Of a stretch of 64,000 nucleotides of DNA, positions 52,424 through 62,293 are shown piece by piece; position 1 is the stretch's first letter; each line of letters begins with the position of its first letter. The notes under the pieces were generated by a model. The model ran no database searches and was not told the origin of the DNA. It saw nothing but the letters and a program-made list of their open reading frames with translations. A program made the position numbers and the translations under genes. Origin of the DNA: a virus; IMG/VR virus record IMGVR_UViG_3300022700_000069, positions 38,429 through 102,428 of that record. One strand, given 5' to 3'.

Positions 52424-55400
52424 ATGGCATTTACAACAAAACTTAGATTATTTAATAATAAGGTATTTCAATGTTCTAGTGATGAACTAATTTTATCAGG
52501 TATTACATCATTTGGTACTGCTAGATATCAATCTGATGTTAGTGGATCATTTACACCTCGTTCATTTACTGATAAAGGATATGTTACAGGGTTAACAAAT
52601 GGTTTACAATCAGATATTACATATCTTTCTGGACAAACTGATTTAAGATTATTAATATCAGATTTTGAAACATATAGTGGTAATACAGAAACTACAATTA
52701 GTGGATTAAGAACAGATGTTAATACAGTATCAGGTCAAACTGACACTAATACAAGTAATATTACAAGTAATGATAATGATATTACATATATATCTGGTGT
52801 TACTGATACTAATACAAATAATATTACAAGTAATGATAATGATATTACATATATATCTGGTGTTACTGATACTAATACAAGTAATATTACAAGTAATGGT
52901 AATGATATTACATATTTAGGTTCGTTATCTGGTATTACTGATGTATCACTAACAGCAGTAACAAATGGGTTGACTAAAGTTGGTGATCATCAAGTTAAAT
53001 TAGGTGGAGCATTAACTGAAAATACTGATATTAATGCATTAGATACATATAATTTAACATTTACTGGTGGATTGTTAGCATATTCTGCTGATTATTCTGG
53101 TAGCATTACACCGAGATCAATTCCTGATGCAGCATGGATAACAGGACAAACTGGAGCGATTAGTGCAAATAATGGTCTAACAAGAGAAGGTAGTAATATA
53201 ATATTAGGTGGAGCATTAACTGGTGATACTGAAGTAACTGGTGATGGTACAAATTCATTAACATTTGGTACATCATCATCAAAAATGTCTAATTTTGATG
53301 TTGATGCAGATTGTTTATCAATTGGTACTAAATATACTAATACCCCTGTTGAATTAAATAGCAATAGTTGTAATATTGAAATGGTTAGTTGTGATACACT
53401 AACTCCATATGAAGCAAGATTAAATGTTGATAGAACTGCTGGTATTTGTTTAACATTTGATAATAGTTCAAATACTATCTTTTATGCTGCTGATTATTCG
53501 GCTTGTTATAATTCAAGATCATTACCTGATGTTGGATATGTTACAGGAATTACAAGTACATTGGTTACAACAGCAGATTTTAATTCATATACTGGTGATA
53601 CTGATATTAGAATTGATGATATTGAAACAACTTTTGTTACTGGTGCAACAAATGGATTAAATGAATCTAATCAGGATGTTAAATTAGGTGGAGCATTAAT
53701 AGAAAATACTGATATTAATGCATTAGGTACTTATGATTTAACATTTACTGGTGGTGATATAAAATATGGAGCAGATTATAGTGGACAATTTGAAGCACGT
53801 TCAATTCCTGATGCAGCATGGGTAACAGGTCAAACTGGAGCAATTGATGCAAATAATGGTCTTACAAGGGAAGGTGATAATATAATATTAGGCGGAGCAT
53901 TAACTGGTGATACTGAAATTAGTGGTACTAATACATTAGAAATTAGTTCACCACTTATCGGATCAAGTGTTGAATATTTTGATTTTTCAACAACACCAAC
54001 TCTTCCGGGAACATTAAATGAGGGAATATTATATTATTCAGCTAATACACTTACATTAAAAAGAGAATTTAGTGGTGTTAGTACACAATTAGGACAAGAA
54101 AATGTTACTAGAGTAAGTAATGTTACAGGTTCTCTTATTGAAAATGGTAGTGTGGTATATTTTACAGGTGCTGCTGCGGGTATTCCAACTGTTGCTAAAG
54201 CAATTGCTAATGATTTTACTAGTGCGACTCAAGCATTTGGTGTTGCAACTCATGATATTGCTGATGGTGATGAAGGATATATAACAACATTAGGGGCAGT
54301 AAGACATCTTGACACTAGTTCTTTTAATGCAGGTGATGTTATTTGGTTATCTGAAACAACTGCAGGTGGATTAACAAATGTAAGACCTGATTATCCAAAT
54401 TATTCAGTTGCAATTGGTGAAGTAACTCAAATAGATGTAAGTGACGGTATTATTTATGTGAAACCATTTTATGTTCCAAATTATACTGAATATGGTGATT
54501 TTACTGGATATACTGCAAGTACAGAAATAACATTAAATAATAAACTTGATACTAGTGTATTCAATACATATACTGGTAATACAGATACTAAATTAAATAG
54601 TATTGAAGATGTTACAAATATTGCTATTACTGGTCAGACAGGTGGTCTTACAAAAGTGGGTGATCATGAACTTAGACTTGGTGGTACAATAACTCAAAAT
54701 ACAATAATTGACGGTTCACATACATTAACATTAGCACCTGCTAATAGATTAGTACTTAGAACTACTGGAAATAATGATATTAATATTGATGCACAAGGAA
54801 ATGGTACTGCAATATTTAAAGCACAACAAGGAAACCTTTCAACGCCGGATGATTTTACAAATGCTGTTGGTATTTTTGCTGATTTTGATCAAACTTCAGG
54901 TTTTGTGATTTATGATAATAGAAGTAGTTCAAAACAAGAAGGTATTCAATATGATAATGATTATTCATCTAATTTTACTGATCGTTCACTTGTTGATAAA
55001 GCATATGTTGATGCTGTGGCTACAGGTCTTCAAGCTAAGTCGGCGGTTGATGTTGCTACTACTCAAAATATAACATTAAGTGGATTAACAACTGTTGATG
55101 GTGTTAGTTTAAGTGAAGGTGATAGAATATTAGTAAAAAATCAAACAGATGCTAGTGAAAATGGTATATATAGTGCAACAACTGGAAATTGGGGACGTAC
55201 TGAAGATTATGATTTTTCACCATCAGGTGAAATTGCGAATGGTGATTTAATTCCAGTTTTATCAGGTAATTCGAATACTAGTAGTCAATTTATTTTAACA
55301 ACAGAAGACCCCATTGAATCTGGTGATTCATTAAATTTTTCATTATTTTCACAATTATTAGAAGTTAGTGCGGGTAATGGTATTGCAATTTCTACTGCTG

Positions 55401-57217
55401 GTAGTACAAAACAAATAGCAGTTGATCTTGCAACAAATTCAGGATTAGGATTTAATAGTGGTAATTTAACCGTATCACAAAATATTGCTGGTAGTGGATT
55501 AACTTGGAATACGGGTGTGTTAAATGTTTGTGCTACAGATACTGCAATTAATGGTAGTGAAATAAATGTTAAATTTGGTGCGATTAATAATCTTGTTATT
55601 GATTCAAATGATATTCAAACATTAAGTGCAAATAATGGTATAACAATCGATAGTAATGATAACATAACACTTGGTGGTACGTTAACGGGTGATACATCTA
55701 TTAATGGTAATGGTTTTTCCAATAATTTGGAATTTACAGATTTAAATTCATTTAATTTACATTTTAATAATACATCAACAATATGTGATTTAAGAGTAAC
55801 ACCAGTTGGTATTCAATATGGTGGTGATTATAGTGCTAATTACACAGCACGTTCATTAGTTGATAAAGAATTTGTAAATAATCAAATTAGTGGTGATACA
55901 TTAACATTTAATAATGGTTTAACTAAAGATGGTGATACGATTTCTTGGGGTGGTACATTAACTGGTGATACCCAAATAATTCATGGTAATGGTAGAATTT
56001 GTATGATTGATGGTGGTACAAGTTGTGTTGATCTTAAATCTGATTGTTCAACAGTGCATGTTGAAAATACATCAATGTATATCCGTTCATGTCAAAATGG
56101 ATCATGTCTTGGTAAAGTAAATATAAATAATACTGGTCAAGTTGGAATAACAACAAATAATGCTTCAACAGGTATTACAATTACTGATAATGGTTCAGGT
56201 GTTGGTGCTGTATATGCTGCTGATTATTCAGCAACATTTATTGACAATTCACTTGTTTCTAAAGCATATGTCGATAGTGAAATTGATGCAAATACTTCTG
56301 GTATTACATCTAATGCAATTACTGGTGCAACAAATGGTTTAACAAAAACAGGACAAGATGTTTGTTTAGGTGGTACATTGACAAGTAATGTTGATATTAA
56401 TGGTAATGGTTATGATTTAACAATAATATCAAATTATCTTCAAATCGGTTCAATTAGTGAAATTAATAGTTCATCAAATTCAATAAGAATGGATGATAGT
56501 GTTGCTGGTACGATTACTTTCTGTGGTGGTGTTGGTGTAATGTATCTTAATGGTGGTGGTTTAGCATATGATAGCGATTATTCTTCTAACTATACATCAA
56601 GATCAATCCCTGATGTTGCATTTGTAACTGGACTTACAAATACTATTAGTTCAAATTCACTTACTGGTGCAACAAATGGTCTTACAAAAACAGGACAGGA
56701 TGTTAAACTTGGTGGCACATTAACAGGTAACACTATGATTGATGGTGCATATAATTTTAATGTGGATGTTTCAAGTATTAATCTAACTGGTGCTACAACA
56801 ATTGATAGTACACTTACACTAAATTCAGTGGCATCTGGTTCAAATGCTGATGATGTGCTTACAATCACTTCTGGTGGTGAGGTACAGAGTATATCGGCTT
56901 CTGAACTTGGTGAAGATAATAATATTTATGATATAACTAGTGTAAGTAATAGTACTGTTACATTAGATGGTAGTGAATATGTTGTATTAATTGATACAAG
57001 TTCAGGTGCAGTAACCGTTAATCTTGAAGCAACACCAACTACTGGTACTGCTGTTAAAATTAAAGATAAGGGTAATGCTCTAACCAATAATATAACAATT
57101 GATGGTAATGGTAATACTATTGATGGTTCAACACAAGCCACAATAAATACCGATTATGGTGCATTAGAACTTGTTTTTGATGGTAGAGAATGGTTCTCAT
57201 TAGCTTTTATTAATTAA
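52424..57217 (+). CDS. Very long tail fibre protein
   Basis: 1597 residues. The start MAFTTKLRLFNNKVFQCSSD is fibre-like. Residues about 105-165 are three copies of a 21-residue unit (core DTNTSNITSNDNDITYISG). Many copies of the module NGLTKxGDxxxLGGxLTGNT plus YSADYSSNYTSRSIPD-like follow through the length. The shared central domain (about 565-690) and the shared C-terminal cap (ITIDGNGNTIDGSTQATINT, LELVFDGREWFSL) are present. It is the longest gene in the window and probably the main long fibre. Confidence 0.75.
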   Translation: MAFTTKLRLFNNKVFQCSSDELILSGITSFGTARYQSDVSGSFTPRSFTDKGYVTGLTNGLQSDITYLSGQTDLRLLISDFETYSGNTETTISGLRTDVNTVSGQTDTNTSNITSNDNDITYISGVTDTNTNNITSNDNDITYISGVTDTNTSNITSNGNDITYLGSLSGITDVSLTAVTNGLTKVGDHQVKLGGALTENTDINALDTYNLTFTGGLLAYSADYSGSITPRSIPDAAWITGQTGAISANNGLTREGSNIILGGALTGDTEVTGDGTNSLTFGTSSSKMSNFDVDADCLSIGTKYTNTPVELNSNSCNIEMVSCDTLTPYEARLNVDRTAGICLTFDNSSNTIFYAADYSACYNSRSLPDVGYVTGITSTLVTTADFNSYTGDTDIRIDDIETTFVTGATNGLNESNQDVKLGGALIENTDINALGTYDLTFTGGDIKYGADYSGQFEARSIPDAAWVTGQTGAIDANNGLTREGDNIILGGALTGDTEISGTNTLEISSPLIGSSVEYFDFSTTPTLPGTLNEGILYYSANTLTLKREFSGVSTQLGQENVTRVSNVTGSLIENGSVVYFTGAAAGIPTVAKAIANDFTSATQAFGVATHDIADGDEGYITTLGAVRHLDTSSFNAGDVIWLSETTAGGLTNVRPDYPNYSVAIGEVTQIDVSDGIIYVKPFYVPNYTEYGDFTGYTASTEITLNNKLDTSVFNTYTGNTDTKLNSIEDVTNIAITGQTGGLTKVGDHELRLGGTITQNTIIDGSHTLTLAPANRLVLRTTGNNDINIDAQGNGTAIFKAQQGNLSTPDDFTNAVGIFADFDQTSGFVIYDNRSSSKQEGIQYDNDYSSNFTDRSLVDKAYVDAVATGLQAKSAVDVATTQNITLSGLTTVDGVSLSEGDRILVKNQTDASENGIYSATTGNWGRTEDYDFSPSGEIANGDLIPVLSGNSNTSSQFILTTEDPIESGDSLNFSLFSQLLEVSAGNGIAISTAGSTKQIAVDLATNSGLGFNSGNLTVSQNIAGSGLTWNTGVLNVCATDTAINGSEINVKFGAINNLVIDSNDIQTLSANNGITIDSNDNITLGGTLTGDTSINGNGFSNNLEFTDLNSFNLHFNNTSTICDLRVTPVGIQYGGDYSANYTARSLVDKEFVNNQISGDTLTFNNGLTKDGDTISWGGTLTGDTQIIHGNGRICMIDGGTSCVDLKSDCSTVHVENTSMYIRSCQNGSCLGKVNINNTGQVGITTNNASTGITITDNGSGVGAVYAADYSATFIDNSLVSKAYVDSEIDANTSGITSNAITGATNGLTKTGQDVCLGGTLTSNVDINGNGYDLTIISNYLQIGSISEINSSSNSIRMDDSVAGTITFCGGVGVMYLNGGGLAYDSDYSSNYTSRSIPDVAFVTGLTNTISSNSLTGATNGLTKTGQDVKLGGTLTGNTMIDGAYNFNVDVSSINLTGATTIDSTLTLNSVASGSNADDVLTITSGGEVQSISASELGEDNNIYDITSVSNSTVTLDGSEYVVLIDTSSGAVTVNLEATPTTGTAVKIKDKGNALTNNITIDGNGNTIDGSTQATINTDYGALELVFDGREWFSLAFIN
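52739..52927 (+). repeat. Three tandem 63-bp repeats in the fibre gene
   Basis: Copies start at 52739, 52802 and 52865 and encode 21 residues each. Near-identity at the DNA level makes copy-number change by slippage possible. Confidence 0.75.
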
Positions 57218-57239
57218 TAATAAATAAATTTTTAATAAT

Positions 57240-57276
57240 TAAAGGGGGACTTAATAAAAGTTCCCCTCTTTTTTTC
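57240..57276 (+). terminator. Intrinsic terminator
   Basis: AAAGGGGGAC and GTTCCCCTCTTT-type stem with a TTAATAAAA loop, followed by T-rich sequence. Confidence 0.75.
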
Positions 57277-57305
57277 TTGTAATTTCATATTTTTTGAAAT
57301 ATTTT

Positions 57306-57315
57306 AGTATTTATA
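57306..57315 (+). promoter_or_regulatory. Late-promoter-like motif AGTATTTATA
   Basis: Recurrent motif 41 nt before the ATG at 57357. Confidence 0.6.
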
Positions 57316-57356
57316 AAAAAATATAAAAAATTATATTATTAAAATCTAAATAACAT

Positions 57357-58322
57357 ATGTCTGAAACTCAAAATCAAACTTATAATATAGAAAAATATAA
57401 ATCAAAAGAAGAAATAAATAATGATGAAAAATATGTAATATTTCATTCCGAAGGGGGGCATGGTAAACAAATAATGGCGACTTCGGTAATAAGAGCATTT
57501 AAAAAGAAATATCCTGATAGAAAATTAATTTGGATCACACCTTGGGATGGTCCAGCATTTTATAATGATAACATATATAGATTTTATTCATTTAATGAAT
57601 TAAAATATTTTTATGATGATTATATTAATATGAAAGATGTGAAAATATTTCGTCATGAACCATATCATGCTGAAGATCACATTTTACAACGAAAACATTT
57701 AACTAAAACTTGGTGTGATATGTATGATTTACCCTATGATGGTAAACAGCCAGAAATATATATTAACCCACGTGAGGTTGAGATTGCAAAAGATAAAATT
57801 AAACCAGAATCTGGAAAACCAATAATGCTCTTACAGACACATGGCGGTGGTCAAGGTCAATATTCAAAAAAGTCGTGGGCAAGAGATATGCCAATTGAGA
57901 TTGCTCAAAAACTTGTTAATTATTATAGTAAAAATTATCGTATTTTACATATGCGTAGGGGTGATCAACCAGCATTACAGGGAGTTGAAGTATTAAATTT
58001 ACCACTTCGAGAATTATATGCGGTATTTCAATTTTCAATAAAAAGATTATTTATCGATTCTTTTGCACAGCATGTTGCAGCAGCATTAAAATTACCATCA
58101 ACAGTTTGTTGGATTGTGAACAAACCAGAAGTTTTTGGTTATGAAATTCATGATAATATTTTACCAAATGCTAATTTACAACAAGAATTTAATAAATATT
58201 CATATTTAGATAAATATGATATTAGTGGACAAATTCAACAGTTTCCTTATGATACGGTAAATGTGTTTGATATTAATAAAATTATTGAATCAATAGATAA
58301 ACAACCAACTAAATTAATTTAG
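57357..58322 (+). CDS. Glycosyltransferase (GT9/heptosyltransferase-like)
   Basis: 321 residues. KYVIFHSEGGHGKQIMATSV is the N-terminal Rossmann loop. The C-terminal half has PIMLLQTHGGGQGQYSKKSW, YRILHMRRGDQPALQGVEVL, LRELYAVFQFSIKRLFIDSF and HVAAALKLPSTVCWIVNKPE, matching the order of GT9-type donor-binding domains. It is bracketed by fibre genes and has its own late-type motif and terminator, suggesting a virion target. Confidence 0.65.
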   Translation: MSETQNQTYNIEKYKSKEEINNDEKYVIFHSEGGHGKQIMATSVIRAFKKKYPDRKLIWITPWDGPAFYNDNIYRFYSFNELKYFYDDYINMKDVKIFRHEPYHAEDHILQRKHLTKTWCDMYDLPYDGKQPEIYINPREVEIAKDKIKPESGKPIMLLQTHGGGQGQYSKKSWARDMPIEIAQKLVNYYSKNYRILHMRRGDQPALQGVEVLNLPLRELYAVFQFSIKRLFIDSFAQHVAAALKLPSTVCWIVNKPEVFGYEIHDNILPNANLQQEFNKYSYLDKYDISGQIQQFPYDTVNVFDINKIIESIDKQPTKLI

Positions 58323-58346
58323 TTATTTTATTAATGAATTATAAAT

Positions 58347-58384
58347 AAACCTCACATTTTTTTTTTGTGGGGTTTATTTTTTTG
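58347..58384 (+). terminator. Intrinsic terminator
   Basis: AATAAACCTCACA pairs with TGTGGGGTTTATT around a T9 loop, followed by T residues. Confidence 0.8.
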
Positions 58385-58400
58385 TTTTTATTCTGGTAAA

Positions 58401-58410
58401 AGTATTTATA
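58401..58410 (+). promoter_or_regulatory. Late-promoter-like motif AGTATTTATA
   Basis: Recurrent motif 38 nt before the ATG at 58449. Confidence 0.6.
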
Positions 58411-58448
58411 TGAAAGATAATTATTTAATTTATATAAAATAGTAACAA

Positions 58449-61400
58449 ATGGCATTAGATACTAGACCGAATCTTGATAATGGAAAATTTGAACAATTCT
58501 CAGGTGATGAATTATCTCTATCAGGAACAACAAATATATATGGTAATTTAGATGTAAAATCAAGTGGTAATTTAAACTTTCCTAATGGTGGGGATGGTAA
58601 ATTATTAATATCTGATAATTTAGGAAATGTTCAATTAGAATCATTTGGCGGTGCTAATGGTTTATCAAGGGATGGTAATAATATTGTACTTGGTGGTACA
58701 CTAACTGGTAATACTACAATAAGTAATTTAAATTCATATAATTTAAATTTTAGTGGTGATTCAATACAATATTCTGCTGATTATTCTTCTAATTATACAT
58801 CAAGATCAATTCCTGATGTTGCATTTGTAACGGGACAAACAAGTGGTTTAGAACCAGCAGGTAATAATTATGAGATTCAAATTAATTCAGGTAATACATT
58901 TATTGCAAGTCCACAATTAAAATATAATACATCAGCAAATGCATTTACTGTAGGATGTAGAGGTGGATTAGTTGGTAATAATAGTATTGTTTTGGGTGGA
59001 ACAAATATTTGTTGTAATGAAGCTAGTTGTGATTTTTCAGTAGTATTTGGTTATAATTCACGTACAACAGGTTCTACCGCAATGGCATTTGGATATAATG
59101 CAATTGCGGGTGGTTGTGAATCATTTGCATTTGGTGGTAATGTGTGTGCTATTGGTGATAATTCTGTTATATTTGGTCTTAGTTCATGTGCTTATAATAA
59201 ATATTCATTTGGAAATGGTCGCCAGTTAACATTATCTGGTGTCCATTCAATTGCATTTGGTTGTAATATATGTAGTACTGGGCAATATTCAAAAGGATTA
59301 GGGGAACAAATAGAATCATCTGGATATAATTCATTAGCAATTGGAACTTTCATTCAAGCATGTAGATCATTTTCAATAGGAATTGGTAGTTATGTATGTT
59401 CTAGGGGTAATTCTAGTACAGTAATTGGTTGTGGATTAGCAGCTAATGATTTATCAGAAATAGCATTAGGTAGATATAATGTTTCTGGTACTGGTTCACA
59501 ATATCAATGGATTAACACTGATAATTTATTTACTATTGGTAATGGGAGTGATAGTGCTAATAGAAATAATGCATTTCAGATTTTAAAGAACGGTAATACT
59601 ATAATTGACGGTGATTTATTGGTGTGTGGTAATATTAGTGGTGCTACATTTAGTGGTGCAAGTGGTGGGGGTGGAGAACCAGCAGGTAATGATTATGAGA
59701 TTCAATTTAATTCAGGTAATACATTTACTGCTGATTCAAAGTTACAATACAATTTAAATAATAATGCTTTTACTGCAGGACATAGATGTGGTAGTGTAGG
59801 TGTTAATAGTGTTGTTTTAGGAGGTAATAGTGATTTAAATACATGTAATGAAGCAAGTGGTACTGGTTCAACAGCATTGGGTGTTGGAAGTGTTGTAAGT
59901 GGTGATTATTCTATTGCAGGAGGATTTGGTTCATGTGTATTTGGTTGTCAGTCAATTGCATTAGGAAATAATAATAATTCATGTGGTTTAAGATCAGTTT
60001 CATTTGGTTCAGGTAATGATGCTATTGGTGATTATTCAACAGCATTTGGTTATGTTACATGTGCGACTGGTTGTACTTCAACAGCATTTGGTGTTAGTAC
60101 TCATGCATATGGAGATAGTTCAACAGCATTTGGTAATAGTAGTGAAGCATGGGGTGTTTCTTCAGTAGCATTTGGTTCACTTTCATGTGCAATTGGTTGT
60201 AGATCAATAGCATTTGGTAATCAATCATGTGCAAGTAATGATACATCAATAGCATTTGGTACATGTGGATATGCATTTGGTTGTAGATCAACAGCATTTG
60301 GTTTTATAACACTTGCAAATGGTTGTGTTACTACTGCATTTGGTTGTGGAACGAGAGCAACAGGTGATTTTTCAACAGCTTTTGGTAGTCAATCATGTGC
60401 ATCAAATAATTATTCAACGGCTTTTGGTTTACTTTCATGTGCAACTGGTTATGGATCAACAGCTTTTGGTAGTCAATCATGTGCATCTTGTAATTATTCA
60501 ACAGCATTTGGTAAAAATACAATAGCAAGTGAATATTATTCAACAGCTTTGGGTTGTGCATCAGAAGCTAATGGTAGACATAGTTTAGCAATTGGTGATT
60601 GTTCAATTGCAAATGATTATAACGAAATAGTGTTAGGTAGATATAACGTTAGTGGTACTGGTTCACAAACAATTTGGAATTCAACAGAAAATTTATTTAC
60701 AATTGGTAATGGTACATCAACAACACCAAATAATGCTTTTCAAATCCTAAAAAATGGTAATACATATATTGATGGTAATTTAGAAGTTAATGGTGATATT
60801 ATTGGTTTTTCATCAGAAAATTATTATTTATCAAATGCGAGTTTTAATTCAACAAATGGTGATTTAACATTAAGTGTAAGTGGTGCAACAGATCAAATTG
60901 TTAATTTAGATGGTAGATATTGTACTACTGATCGATATGTTTGTGGTTCTAATTTTGATACTAGTACTGGTATTCTTTGTTTAGTGATAGCAAATGGTAC
61001 AGAAGTTACTGAAGATTTAGATGGTAGATATTGTACTACTGATAATTATGCTACAGGTGTAAGTGGTAGTGGTAATGGAACTATTACAATTTGTAGAACT
61101 AATGGTAATATAACTGGAGATTTATCACATACTCATGATAGTAGATATTATACAGAAACTGAATCGGATAATAGATATGTTAGAAAAGATGTGTATGGTA
61201 ATAATACATTTAATGGTTCTTATTTAATGTTTAATGATGGTGGAACCAGTAGTAGAGATTTTATTGGATTTAATGAAACCAATAATTCATTTGTATTTAA
61301 TGCAGATACATCATTAACAACAACTGCTGCAAATGCTATTATATGTGCAGGAACAGTTTGTTCAACCGCATTTAGAACAACAGGTTCTGGATTGAGGTAT

Positions 61401-61790
61401 TGTGGTGGTACTGGTTGTGGTTGTGCAGTTGATTGGATAGCATCATCTGATATTAGATTTAAAAAAGATGTTGTACCAATAATAAGTGCATTATCTAAAG
61501 TTGATTCACTTTGTGGTGTTTGTTATAATTTATGTGATAATGATAATCCTGATATGGGTCTTATTGCACAAGATGTTGAAAAAATTGAACCAAGACTTGT
61601 AAGTAAAAGTGAACCAACAGATGAATATAAAAACAAATATAATATAAATGATCAAGTATATGGTCTTAAATATGACAAATTTGCTGGATTATTTGTTGAA
61701 GCAATTAAAGAACTAAAAAATCAAAATATAAATCAGCAAAATCAAATTAAAGAATTAAAAGATCAAATTAAAGAATTAAAAAATAACTAA
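58449..61790 (+). CDS. Fibre/adhesin with YadA-like repeats and S74 chaperone
   Basis: 1113 residues. The N-terminus RPNLDNGKFEQFSGDELSLS matches the 47119 protein. YadA-head-like 14-residue repeats (core GxxSTAFGxxSxAxG) fill about 195-340 and 475-720, with Cys at regular places (SCATG, GCRS). The C-terminus has the intramolecular chaperone auto-processing domain (peptidase S74): SSDIRFKKDVVPIISALSKV, DMGLIAQDVEKIEPRLV, YDKFAGLFVEAIKEL. This domain trimerises fibres and then cleaves itself off. A coiled-coil tail ends the protein. Likely a receptor-binding fibre. Confidence 0.8.
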   Translation: MALDTRPNLDNGKFEQFSGDELSLSGTTNIYGNLDVKSSGNLNFPNGGDGKLLISDNLGNVQLESFGGANGLSRDGNNIVLGGTLTGNTTISNLNSYNLNFSGDSIQYSADYSSNYTSRSIPDVAFVTGQTSGLEPAGNNYEIQINSGNTFIASPQLKYNTSANAFTVGCRGGLVGNNSIVLGGTNICCNEASCDFSVVFGYNSRTTGSTAMAFGYNAIAGGCESFAFGGNVCAIGDNSVIFGLSSCAYNKYSFGNGRQLTLSGVHSIAFGCNICSTGQYSKGLGEQIESSGYNSLAIGTFIQACRSFSIGIGSYVCSRGNSSTVIGCGLAANDLSEIALGRYNVSGTGSQYQWINTDNLFTIGNGSDSANRNNAFQILKNGNTIIDGDLLVCGNISGATFSGASGGGGEPAGNDYEIQFNSGNTFTADSKLQYNLNNNAFTAGHRCGSVGVNSVVLGGNSDLNTCNEASGTGSTALGVGSVVSGDYSIAGGFGSCVFGCQSIALGNNNNSCGLRSVSFGSGNDAIGDYSTAFGYVTCATGCTSTAFGVSTHAYGDSSTAFGNSSEAWGVSSVAFGSLSCAIGCRSIAFGNQSCASNDTSIAFGTCGYAFGCRSTAFGFITLANGCVTTAFGCGTRATGDFSTAFGSQSCASNNYSTAFGLLSCATGYGSTAFGSQSCASCNYSTAFGKNTIASEYYSTALGCASEANGRHSLAIGDCSIANDYNEIVLGRYNVSGTGSQTIWNSTENLFTIGNGTSTTPNNAFQILKNGNTYIDGNLEVNGDIIGFSSENYYLSNASFNSTNGDLTLSVSGATDQIVNLDGRYCTTDRYVCGSNFDTSTGILCLVIANGTEVTEDLDGRYCTTDNYATGVSGSGNGTITICRTNGNITGDLSHTHDSRYYTETESDNRYVRKDVYGNNTFNGSYLMFNDGGTSSRDFIGFNETNNSFVFNADTSLTTTAANAIICAGTVCSTAFRTTGSGLRYCGGTGCGCAVDWIASSDIRFKKDVVPIISALSKVDSLCGVCYNLCDNDNPDMGLIAQDVEKIEPRLVSKSEPTDEYKNKYNINDQVYGLKYDKFAGLFVEAIKELKNQNINQQNQIKELKDQIKELKNN

Positions 61791-61802
61791 AAATATTTAA
61801 TT

Positions 61803-62264
61803 ATGGCATTACCAACATCAGGGTCTTTAAGTATTAAAGCAACAGCAGGTACAGATCGTTCAATTGCTTGTGAAATAGATGGTGATATTACAGGTAATAA
61901 AAGTTTATTAGCATTAGGTAATTCTGCATTTGGTAGTTCAGAGCAACCACATAGTATGAGTGAATTTTATGGGTATAGTTCAAAATCATTAACATTATCT
62001 ACAACAGGTTTAATATTTATGAGTTCTCCAAGCACACAATCATTATCATATACGATTTCACCAACAACTGCATACCCAATTGAATATTCATCACCATCTT
62101 GGGTATCATCAGTAACAATATATTCATTATGTTGTTGTATTGATATAAGTGTATTCTGTAATTCATCTACTTCTCAAAGATCGGGATGTGTTTGTTTTTG
62201 TCATTGTGGTGATTCAACAATTACTAAAGCATTATGTGTTAGTCAGCAAGGATCGCTCTTTTAA
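61803..62264 (+). CDS. Small Ser/Thr/Cys-rich fibre-associated protein
   Basis: 153 residues. The first part (LPTSGSLSIKATAGTDRSIA, KSLLALGNSAFGSSEQPHSM, SEFYGYSS) resembles the small tip or attachment proteins often encoded next to phage fibres. The C-terminal half is Cys-rich (LCCCIDISVFCNSSTS, CVCFCHCGDSTITK). It lies 12 nt after the S74 fibre, so it may be its tip partner. Confidence 0.6.
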   Translation: MALPTSGSLSIKATAGTDRSIACEIDGDITGNKSLLALGNSAFGSSEQPHSMSEFYGYSSKSLTLSTTGLIFMSSPSTQSLSYTISPTTAYPIEYSSPSWVSSVTIYSLCCCIDISVFCNSSTSQRSGCVCFCHCGDSTITKALCVSQQGSLF

Positions 62265-62269
62265 TTAAT

Positions 62270-62279
62270 AGTATTTATA
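62270..62279 (+). promoter_or_regulatory. Late-promoter-like motif AGTATTTATA
   Basis: Recurrent motif 14 nt before the ATG at 62294. Confidence 0.65.
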
Positions 62280-62293
62280 TAAAAGATTAAAAT

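Noticed and set aside
53092-53364. Antisense frames inside fibre genes
   Set aside because: Long complementary frames arise from the Ser/Thr/Gly-rich repetitive codons of fibre genes on the plus strand.
59880-60605. Repeat array resembling CRISPR
   Set aside because: The regular 42-nt pattern is in frame and encodes YadA-like 14-residue repeats; repeats are imperfect and there are no unique spacers.
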